Shown here: positions 56,001 to 64,000 of the stretch, piece by piece
How positions within the stretch are numbered: position 1 is the stretch's first letter
Layout: each line of letters starts with the position of its first letter
Assembly (NCBI GenBank): GCA_902728285.1
Contig: CACVBU010000534.1
Span: forward strand, 1,561,939 to 1,625,938
Reading direction: 5' to 3'
Origin: Clytia hemisphaerica
Taxonomy: Eukaryota; Cnidaria; Hydrozoa; Leptothecata; Clytiidae
Length of the DNA stretch: 64,000 nt
Notes under the pieces: generated by a model
Told to the model about the DNA's origin: nothing
What the model saw: the letters and a program-made list of their open reading frames with translations, nothing else
Databases searched by the model: none
Program-made: the position numbers and the translations under genes

Positions 56001-59000
56001 TATAAAGAAGTTAGCAAAACAGAACTAAAACTAAAATTTTATCCTTATTTTTAAAAATTTATATAGGAAATCAGGAAAATTTTTTTTTTTAATTTAGAGA
56101 TTACTGTACTTCAGGGATTTTAATTAGGGTGAGAATTTGTTCTGGCATTTTTTGGTTTAATTTCTCGAAACCCTGAAAAAGCTCAGTTTTTACTCCAATC
56201 AGCCGATTAAAAGCAATTGAAAGGCCATTTGTAGAATATGTAGTACGATATGTCTGAGAAAATAAAATATTTTATCTTTTTTTAGATAATCATTTTTTCC
56301 AGCTAGGATTTGGATAAGACTTTCAAGTAGCACTGTATGGTAGCAATAACAGCATCTTGCTGTACCATGAACGTCTTCCACCTAAGACCAGAATATAATC
56401 ATCTTTAAATATAGAATATGTATGGTGGAAAATATTGTAAACAAATTGTCTTCAATTGTCAAACTATCCTGTAATGATTTTTTGTATCAGAATAAAACTC
56501 TTCTCTAGCTGCCAGAAGCACATAGTCTACCTTCAAATTGATACCATCTTCCAGACAAACAAAAATTAAAAACTTCAAAATGATTTCCTGTGGCTATAAT
56601 TATACTTCTATACTACTGAACATGTCAAATATAAAAAATATAAAAGTTAAAAATTGGTAACTTGTAGAATTTCTAACAAAACAAAAATAGGGAGTATTGA
56701 AAAGAAGGTAAAAAGCTGTTTTTATCAGAAGGGATATGTGTACAATGATACTAAATGTACAGCAAGTGTGGTGTCTTTGAGTTAAATTACTGTAGTTAAA
56801 AAGAAGAAAAATGAAGGTTGGAAGTAAAAAATATTAACAACAAACCTGTTAGTCTTTGTGTTTCTGAAGTCAAAAAGTATGTTAAACATACGAAGCATGG
56901 CTCTTAAAATTTAAATACTTGTTGCAAATAAATTGCAAACTAACATTCTAAATTTGAGCTACAAAATAAACCCATAAAGAAAAGAATTTCATGCAAAAAA
57001 ATCCTTCAGCCAGTGTAGAAAAGTAAAAGTTGATGCTGTGCGTTTTCGAATGTTTTGAAAATGGCCGCACCGAATCGTCAATAATACGCAAAGGCAAATC
57101 CACGGCTTTTTCAGTTTTTTGCTTTTGCGCCAAATTGGTATCGTCTACACTGTAAACATCTCCGCCACTGCTTACTCCACCCGAATTTATCACGCCTCTC
57201 CTAAACTATTCCCTTTTTCAGTGATCTTGTGTAGACGATAGGATCGTCTAACATTTTACTCGATTCCATCTTGTAGTGAATTAATCTCAATTTTCATAAT
57301 GGGCACCTTTCCCGTCTATCCAATCAATAAGATTTCGAGCTAAACAATTTTCCAAAATAAGAGAATCAAAAAAGCAGTGGTACTAAAAGGGTTAAAATAA
57401 ATCGAAAGAAGGGATCTATAGATGATCTGTGGATGGAAAGTAAAGTGTAGAAATAAAAATGTCGTCTGGAAGATGAAAATAAAGACATTAGACTGGATCA
57501 AATCAGCAAAATTTCATACATCTGTACAGCACAACTACAATAGAGCTAGCACTTTTTAATGCATTTGTTTGCCCCGGCAGAGAGCTCATTTCGTAAATCA
57601 AGTCTTGAAATGAGAAAACATTTTTCTTGAGATATTAGATTGAAAAGACTTACGTTAGGGTCGTGAACAGCCATTCGTTCCTTGCATTCACGTATTGCTA
57701 ACAACATCTTTTTACGTGGTCCGAATTTACTGAAAAAGCAAAAAGGGGAAAATAATCAAGGATGGATATAAAGGTGAACAAATTATTCTGAATGTCATGA
57801 AAGACGTTTTTCGGATATATGAAAAATACAATCACGTTTAAACTATATGCTGACTGCTTAATTCGATCACTCTACTAATTAAAAGAAGTTTTTTTTTCAA
57901 CTTATTTTCACTCCAGGTGCAAAAAAGAAATTGTGCATACATTTAAGAATCTTCAAAAATTTGCAAAAAAAATCATAAAAAAATTTCAATCCGGTCCTCA
58001 GGACCGGGCGGAATTAACCCAGCCAAAAAAGCGATTTCACCCCGCCTAAATATGTGTATACAGAAAGAGTGTTGTCTTAAAGACCATAGTGATATTCTAC
58101 CTGGGGTGATATTTTTCAAAATTTCACCCGGCTCTGTGTAACCGCCGCCTTAGAGAGCGCAACAACTTACTCAATTCCCAATTCTTTCAAATCATTATCA
58201 CATAGTTCCAAGAATGTCGCTACATCCAACCCTTCACCTTCCAGCTTCGGTAAATACATTTGAAGATTGTATTCTGCAAGCAGTTCACCCAGTGTGTCTG
58301 GTAGTTTAGGCGGAAGGGCGCTGATGGGCGGATTCTGATTGAAAACGTCTATAGGTGGTTTAAGAATACCTTGAGCTCTAGAAAATGAAAGGGAATATTA
58401 TTTTAAAATATTAACATGACAATAGCTGTTCTAATAGAAGTCGGAACAAAAAATGGAACGAAAACAACTACTTTCTTCATGGAAAACCATTTGAAACCAA
58501 GTTTAATTTTTGATTTAATTTCAAATTATCATATTTTGGCTATTGTTTCTATTGCGATATTAAAGAATTTGTAGGTATACCTTTTTTGATTCGGTGGTTC
58601 TAAAAGTAAAAAAGAAACAACATAATTATAACGATTGCGAAGAGAAGAATTCGTTAAAGATTTTTGAGCTTTCAGTAATTAAATTGAATGTGTTTTTATA
58701 ATATGGAACACTCCAAGTCAAATGAATATCTTCTAATACGAGATTGATTTTCTCAGAGACATGAACTCAAGGACCATTAAATTAAATTCAGAGTAGTTCG
58801 TGGCCATAGCATATGAATAAAAAAAAGTTTCATGATCAATGAATTTCAAGCAAACTTTATTAACAACTTGAATGATAGTATTGGTCTCGGAATTAGAAAG
58901 ACAAGAAAGAAAAAATTAAATACCATTTTGAAATACGGGGTTATTAATTTGCGGTGGAGGACCTCCTTGACCTTGGATGGAGAGTTTGTTTTGTATTTCT

Positions 59001-62000
59001 GGACAAAGTGATGCCACGGGTGCTCCTTCAGAAAAATCTGGATTTCTCGCCGAACTAAAAATAAGGAAATACGAAGAAGTCAATCAAGAATGTATATCAA
59101 TAATTCATGTTAAAGTTCTCCGTTTCATTACTCTCTGAGACCACGTTCACATCACAGATATTTTATATAAACACTAAATAGAGCTACTCTGCATTTCCCA
59201 AGCAACGACAGGAGAAGCAAAATAATCCGCCATCTTTGCTGAAGGTAGGCCACAGTAGGTCGCAGTTGAAAACTTGGTTTTTCACTGTTGAAACTTTTTT
59301 GACACTGCAATGACTTCAAAATTCATTCAAGATAGCGAATTATTTTGCTTCAACTAGGCTTCCATCTAGTGTTTTATATAAGATATCTGTGGTTCACACA
59401 CTATGGTTCCATTTCGCTCGGAAATGAAATGAAGCCATTCCATTGGTTAAGTTCAATCTTTACGTCACTTCTAACCAGTAGAACGGCTTCATTTCGTTTT
59501 GGATCGAAGCAGAGCCGTTAACTATGAACATGGTCGGAGATTTAGTCCGATTTTTATCTAGTAAGCTATACGCAGCAAGTCAGGGGAAATCAGGCCATGT
59601 TCAGACGTTACGGTTTCGTATCGTGCCGGTATGGTTTCTGTTACGGATCGAGAGTGTTCATATTGGTTTCGAAACGTTTCGGAGCAATTTTTCCGATGAA
59701 AATAGTGGAGCAAAGCCGTTTTGATCTGTTTTACTTTGTAACGTCTTCTTTTTCGAAGTTTCGAATTTTAACGGTCACACCACTGCAGTTTCGGAACCCT
59801 TTCGTTTCGGAACGATACGGAAGTCTATGACATGGTCTCCTAGTTTCGGAGGTATTTTGCATGATCTATCTGAAAAAACTCTTCCAATTTTGGTTTTCAA
59901 ATTTTCGTAAAAACAAACAATCTTACTTGGCAGCATTTCTCATAAGTGAATCAATAATGGCAGGTCCATCTTGGATGCTCCCTTCTATGACACCAGAGGA
60001 TGAGATGGATGCACCGAATTGGTCGTGTAACTCCAATGCTGATAAGGGAAACGAAATAAAAAGTTATTTTGAAATTATCTCAACGCCGCAGGAGTAATTT
60101 CCAAAGAGCTAATGGTTGTTCAAAAAATTTGTATTTGAAGATTAAATTTTCGCGATTGGCAAAAAACTTTTGCCGAGGTTCTGTTTTAGTTGATCTATGG
60201 AGGATTGACCTAGCCCGGGGTCCACTTAAAGCTTTTTTTATAGACTGGATGGCAATCCTATTATTATTTAATCCTAATACGATTTAGTGGCCCGGTAGTA
60301 TATGGTAATTTTCTGCCTTTGCTCAGTCGGACTGGACTCGGCGTCAAAAAGTTATCAAAAAGCAAAATTTAGTCAGAAGTAAACTCTAGTCTAGGATTGA
60401 TCTTGCATCGCAAACACCTTCACAGTGATAGATATCAAACTAGATCACGGAGTTTTTCAGTGTTGTAGCCGGAATTTATGAATCTGTACGGGCGCTATAA
60501 AAAGGCTTTGTGTTTGATGAGTAATTTGGTTGACATGGTGCAGTACCCAGGACCTTATTAGGGACCTCAACTTATTATTGCGGGGGGGGGGGTACTTAGT
60601 CAAGTGCCCGTAAGGGTTAAAAAAAATCAGAAAATTAAATTTCAATCGCATTCAAGGTCGGAAAAATAAGAAAATTTAAATTTTTTGCCCTTAAAAACAT
60701 CGAAATTTGGACAAATTAGTCCCATAGGGGTCGTAAAATTCACAACTTTTTCCAATTTTCCCTCCTTTTTAGTCCCCGTTCAGAGGGTCGAAGGCCGGGC
60801 ACCCCCCCCGTCATCCTGTAAAATGGATTTAAAGCCTCTACCTTCCTCCGCAATTGAACTTCGAAAATTTGAAAATACAAAGGAAAAATTACAACACTGA
60901 TTCTTACTTGGTTCCTTTCTGGTAGGTTCTTGAGGTGAAATGTGTTTATCAATCAGTGCAACTATAGATGTATTCTTATGACGCATGGCCAAACTCTTGA
61001 CTGTTTCTCCTTTTTTCGTTCTCCTTGTTATGTCTGCACCCTGGTGATTGTAGTAACATAATGAAATTAATTTTCACCAATGTATGAAATATTCCAAACA
61101 GCCATAGACTCTTATTTGAATTGTTAAACTTTTGGCTTTACACTCTCGCATTTTTAACGAAAGGAGTCAGAAAGTCAACTCTCAAAGCAATTGTGATGCC
61201 TTCTTCTGACGCAATGATTCAATGATTCAAATAAAGACAAGGCGAAAATAGGTCTTAGCAAATGAAAAATCTTTCTCGCCTAAAAATAGACTTTTCCAGG
61301 AAAAAACCGTACACCCCCTGTTGAGAAGGTCCAACCTTTTGTGACCTACCCCCTTGGAATTCCAGGCAATTTTAGGATCATACCCCTCTGGAATTCCGAA
61401 ATTTTACTAATTTCAGTTAGTAATCGAATCAAGTGAGTGATGGAGCTGGAAAAAAAGTCACGATGATAACATATAGGAGACTTACATGGTCTAGTAAAAT
61501 ATTGAAGATGAGTTCGTGTCCGGATATAGCTGCTTCCATGATTGGTGTGATCCCAGTCAAGTATTGCCTGCAAAATGAAAGGAAATAATATTAAATTTCA
61601 TCATTACAAACGATTCAATAAGAAACATCACATCTATAGGAGTTCTTATCTCCATTAGCATTACACGCTTTTTTTTAATAAGAATACACTTTAAAGAATG
61701 TCCATGATGAAAATGGCCAAAAAATGTGAAGAATATCACCATCATAGAATTTTGCTACTCGAGCTAAGAATGCCATTTTTAGACCATTTTTTAGTCAATT
61801 AGGATCCTAACCTAAGAATGCTGTAAGAATATTTTAGGATGATTTTCCCAAAAAAGTTAAGAATATACATGATGAAATGGATTTACACCATTCTTATAAA
61901 AAAAAAGCGTGTATTAGCGTGATCTCCGTCAAGTATTGCCTACAAAATGAGAAAGAAATGACACTTACAGTGTTGATTATCTCTAATTCTATCTTGAAGG

Positions 62001-64000
62001 GACTCAATAATTTTTTCGAATTAATGATAAATTCATAATACGGAGAGTATATTTAAAGCCGTATTAAAGGCTATCCAGTTAAGGGAACAATATTTTAGTT
62101 CATGACATGGATACAAAAAGGTTCAAATAAAAGAGGTTCAAATAACGTTACCCAAGTAAGAGCGTTGAAGTAAATTCCGGTGGGAATTTATCAGTCAGTG
62201 GGATAAAAATAACGGACCAAAACTTGATGGCGATTGATATTTTTTATGGCTGGGGATTTCAATTCTTTTGTTTTCAAGTCAAAAAAGTCAATGGGGATGA
62301 GAAAAATAGCATAACATTTTGCAGTGAGGACCTTCATATCTGATAAAAATTAGAGTTTTTCAACTGGGGACGATATTTTGACCAATTTTTCCAGTGGAAA
62401 GGGATGAAGCGGGGTGTGTAATTGAAAGGTACTTCGTAATAAGATCGTCAGTAAAGTAATAGAAAAAATCTTTTTCGTGGGTAAAATTTAGAAGTAACTA
62501 TTTTATCAGCATACTAATTGTAAACATACACGTATTTTTTGTAAGAATGTACTTTATAATATCATCATCATGAAACTTGGCAACAAACCCTCAGAATGGC
62601 ATTTAAAGAACAATTTTTTAACTTTGAATTACCAACTATCCCAGGTTTAATACCTTGACAAAAATGCCATTTTATGCTTCAGAAATGTATTTTCTTATTA
62701 AACTTAGTTTAAATTTCGATTCTACCCAAAAGAAAACCGTAAGAATATTTTAGGATTTTTCCCAAAAAATTAAGAATACCCATGATGAAATGAAAAAACA
62801 CCATTCTTATAAGAAAAAGCATGTATTTATTTGACTTACCCAAGGTCTAGATCAGCTCCTTTGGATGCCAGTAATTTGACAGCAGATTGGTGACCTTGAC
62901 GCACTGCATGAAACAAACTAGTCATTCCTTCGCCATCTCGAAGATTGATCGATGCACCGTGCTAAAAAGTTGGAAAGTAAAATAATGGGAAGACTATTTT
63001 ATCCTTTTCACTTTTCGAAGGACTTTTTTACGTCACTTTAAACTTTCGAAGCTCTTGTAGTAGCAAAATCCCGGTTTTTGGCGAGGCGCTCGCTAACCCG
63101 TCAAACTTTTCTCCGCAGCAAAATGAACCCCCGAAGTACGGTTGCTACGGTCTCAATGCACCTTACGAGGGTCTGAAAATTTACCCTTGAGGTTCGCTCC
63201 TACGATCGTTAGCTTGAACCTCTTTTCTAGGTATTGCCTTTTTAATCTTTGTTATGAACCAAACGATTTTGTCTATGATTTTTTAATGAACTGGGCTCTT
63301 CCATAAAATGCCCGTACATGGGGGGTGGAGGATATAGTGTCCGGGGGTAGTGAAAAATCTCCAAAATTTGCCTTGTCCGGGGGGGGGGGTTAAATTTTCT
63401 CTTTTTTGGGTGTAATTTTTCTCTGTTTTAGGGTAATTTTGATGTCCAGGGGGTCAACTGATGCTTGTCCAGGGAGTTAGACCTGCTGTCCGGGGGTCAA
63501 AAATCACAACGTTTAGTGGGTAAATTTCCCAGAAATGTTATATCCTCCACCCCCGTATCAAATTGTTTTCTGGAAAAGCCCACCATAAGGGGCTTAATAA
63601 ACCTGAACGATAAAGAGGAGTGAAGAATTGAGTTTAAAGGGATAATCAGATGGTCTGAGATATTTTGCCTGCAGATAGCTTCTAGGATTTTAGGAGAAAC
63701 CTCTAAATTTTTCGGTGTACTTATTTTCCTAACTCAAGTTATGCTAATTTGAAATCTCGAAAAATGGGACTTTTCAGGGACAAAATTTCAAAGTGGCATA
63801 ACTTGAGTTAGGAAAATAAGTACACCGAAAAATTTAGAGGTTTCTCCTAAAATCCTAGAAGCTATCTGCAGGCAAAATATCTCAGACCATCTGATTATCC
63901 CTTTAACAAAAAAATCCTACCTGTAGTAAGAAATACATGATTGATTCTGTAGCACAATAGGAAGCCAACATAAGAGCAGTGCTACCCAATTTCACACTTT
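50035..64000 (-). CDS. ANKS3: ANKS3-like ankyrin repeat / SAM / coiled-coil protein, 3' twelve exons
   Basis: Coding exons on the minus strand, all with AG/GT borders and matching phases: 64000-63921 (continues outside), 62961-62840, 61567-61486, 61040-60908, 60038-59927, 59054-58924, 58599-58581 (19-bp microexon), 58377-58171, 57729-57654, 51970-51905, 51302-51130, 50407-50035 (stop). They give 523 residues. The first three exons are ankyrin repeats (GSTALMLASYCATESIMYFL, HGASINLRDGEGMTSLFHAV, ITPIMEAAISGHELIFNILL). A linker follows, then a SAM domain (LPDTLGELLAEYNLQMYLPK .. LELCDNDLKELGIDKFGPRK). Last come coiled-coil exons (VDQYQVRIRDLTMHLQQ; QTQLYQEQQYRQEFGNYL) and a glutamine/histidine-rich tail. 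This order matches vertebrate ANKS3, a ciliary protein that binds NEK8, ANKS6 and bicaudal-C. The 5.7-kb intron 51971-57653 is filled with repeats. ANKS6 ends at its SAM domain, so ANKS3 fits better. Confidence 0.75.
52186..52312. repeat. repeat shared in reverse with 57125-57250
   Basis: The palindromic ACTAGACGATGCTATCGTC at the left and GACGATACCAATTTGGCGC at the right correspond inversely to GCGCCAAATTGGTATCGTC and GACGATAGGATCGTCTAAC at 57135-57250. Two copies of one MITE-like element in the same ANKS3 intron, in opposite orientation. Confidence 0.5.
52970..53097. mobile_element. palindromic MITE, relative of 27531-27670
   Basis: ATATGTGCCATTCCAAGGTC at the left, CAATGGTGCATAT at the right, central GTGACGTAAAATAAGTCAATACGTCAC-type palindrome (written in part). 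The right arm (CTTTCAACCAATCAGCTG) matches the other copy closely. Confidence 0.6.
53745..54720. repeat. tandem satellite, about 187-bp unit
   Basis: GGCTGGCGACCGTTCCTTTT recurs at 54079, 54270, 54457 and 54639 (as GGCTGGGCGACC in the last), spacing 191, 187 and 182. Within each unit are TTTTTCAAACCCGACACAGA, ACAAACATATCACTATGAGA, CAGTTCCTGTGTAAATTT and GAGAAATTTTCACAG. Before 54030 the array decays into barely recognisable copies (for example 53880-53990). It lies inside the largest ANKS3 intron. Confidence 0.8.
54812..55158. mobile_element. CGCGAAATTAA-type MITE
   Basis: GATAAACTTTCGCAGGGATT at the left; inverse end GGGATAAACTTTGCGAGGAT at the right; interior with CCGCGAAATTAAGTC units in both directions, as in 7015-7309. 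Confidence 0.6.
55159..57420. other. intronic sequence of the ANKS3-like gene, no separate gene
   Basis: Minus-strand frames at 55730-56017, 56199-56381 and 56948-57193 lie in the intron and have no recognisable motif or exon-like borders. Confidence 0.45.
57421..57496. repeat. duplicate of an ANKS3 intron/exon border (copy of 51965-52036)
   Basis: GATCTGTGGATGGAAAGTAA and the next 50 bases repeat, at about 85% identity, the sequence at the 3' splice site of the exon at 51970. Read on the gene strand it recreates the acceptor ..CATCCACAG followed by ATC, near the start of the same 5.7-kb intron. Confidence 0.65.
59141..59405. mobile_element. inverted-repeat element, ACCACGTTCACATCACAGATA ends
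   Basis: CACATCACAGATATTTTATA(TAAACACTA) at the left faces TAGTGTTTTATATAAGATAT(CTGTGG) at the right, ANKS3 intron. A second loose inverted pair (GAAATGAAATGAAGCC / GGCTTCATTTCG) follows at 59415-59515. Confidence 0.5.
60583..60812. mobile_element. G-tract-ended element without the nested Harbinger MITE
   Basis: A run of 10 G then TACTTAGTCAAGTGCCCGTA at the left; GGCCGGGCACCCCCCCCG at the right. Body colinear with 31909-32340 apart from the 141-bp insert there. Lies in the ANKS3 intron between exons 61040-60908 and 60038-59927. Confidence 0.6.
61664..61911. mobile_element. TA-CACG family MITE in ANKS3 intron
   Basis: CACGCTTTTTTTTAATAAGA at the left and TTCTTATAAAAAAAAAGCGT(G) at the right; TA on both sides (61662-61663, 61912-61913). 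Core repeats AAGAATRTNNTAGGATNATTTTCCCAAAAA, shared with 62529-62823, so these two form a subfamily. Confidence 0.8.
61914..61957. repeat. duplicate of an ANKS3 exon edge beside the MITE
   Basis: CGTGATCTCCGTCAAGTATT and following bases repeat the exon start and polypyrimidine side of exon 61567-61486 (GTGTGATCCCAGTCAAGTAT..) with about 87% identity over 40 bases. On the gene strand it recreates an acceptor (TTTTGTAG/GCAATACTTGAC). It directly abuts the right end of the MITE. Confidence 0.65.
62170..62420. repeat. CCCCACTGG-type repeat, reversed
   Basis: CAACTGGGGACGATATTTTG and AATTTTTCCAGTGGAAAGGG are inverse to 34380-34430 and 45090-45130. Part of a dispersed element family. Confidence 0.45.
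62529..62823. mobile_element. TA-CACG family MITE beside an ANKS3 splice donor
   Basis: CACGTATTTTTTGTAAGAAT at the left and ATTCTTATAAGAAAAAGCAT(G) at the right; TA on both sides (62527-62528, 62824-62825). The right end is only 14 bases from the GT donor of exon 62961-62840. Confidence 0.8.
63292..63582. mobile_element. G-tract inverted-repeat element, second copy
   Basis: TGGGCTCTTCCATAAAATGC at the left, TTTTCTGGAAAAGCCCA at the right, internal GAGGATATAGTGTCCGGGGG as in 13254-13466. ANKS3 intron. Confidence 0.7.
63638..63902. mobile_element. TTAA-flanked hairpin MITE with perfect 107-bp arms
   Basis: Starts AGGGATAATCAGATGGTCTG; arms 63638-63744 and 63796-63902 are exact inverse repeats, loop 51 bases. 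TTAA lies directly outside both ends (63634-63637, 63903-63906). Same TTAA + AGGGA signature as 41014 and 43679, so Kolobok/T2-like. The right end is 13 bases inside the intron from the donor of exon 64000-63921. Perfect arms suggest a recent insertion or ongoing conversion. Confidence 0.9.

Noticed and set aside
59524..60287. Several + strand frames of 66-78 codons
   Set aside because: They overlap ANKS3 introns and the antisense of exon 60038-59927; no independent support.

Overview
The window reads as nuclear DNA from an invertebrate animal. Genes are split by spliceosomal introns (GT..AG), polyadenylation signals are AATAAA, base composition is AT-rich, and most of the sequence is transposon-derived. 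The species cannot be named from the sequence. The mix of Kolobok/T2-like, hAT-like, Harbinger-like and TA-flanked MITEs, a tRNA-derived SINE and a LINE fragment would fit a cnidarian, a sponge or another marine invertebrate, but that is inference.

Genes from left to right: the 3' end of a DDX56-type nucleolar DEAD-box RNA helicase (1-586, +, with a one-base frameshift); the last exon of a probable MADF/BESS-type DNA-binding protein (11433-12292, +); a small multi-exon membrane protein that may be the GPI-anchor enzyme subunit PIG-H (14351-16458, +); an intronless-CDS four-pass membrane protein (32581-33228, +); a DC-STAMP/DCST-family sperm-egg or cell-fusion type membrane protein (39007-40597, -, with a one-base frameshift); a two-exon PI-PLC X-domain protein (45397-47048, -); and the C-terminal twelve exons of an ANKS3-like ankyrin/SAM/coiled-coil protein (50035 to beyond 64000, -). 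There are also three isolated exon-like pieces (23658, 26272, 29752). No operon logic applies; the genes appear functionally unrelated, although ANKS3 (cilium) and DCST (gamete) are both typical metazoan genes.

The long stretches between genes, and the ANKS3 introns, are a mosaic of inverted-repeat elements. Several can be delimited to the base by target-site duplications: three TTAA-flanked elements, three or more CCCGGG-ended elements with 8-bp duplications, about ten TA-flanked elements with CACG..CGTG ends, a Harbinger-like MITE, two SINE copies, and an 840-bp element with a 9-bp duplication. Four insertions are nested inside other elements, and three of these have a paralogous 'empty site' elsewhere in the same window, which gives a relative history of the locus. 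The most noteworthy observations are this nested cluster at 41-45 kb, a 107-bp perfect hairpin element sitting 12 bp from an ANKS3 splice donor, the G-tract-ended hAT-like family, and short duplicated exon edges that create decoy splice sites.
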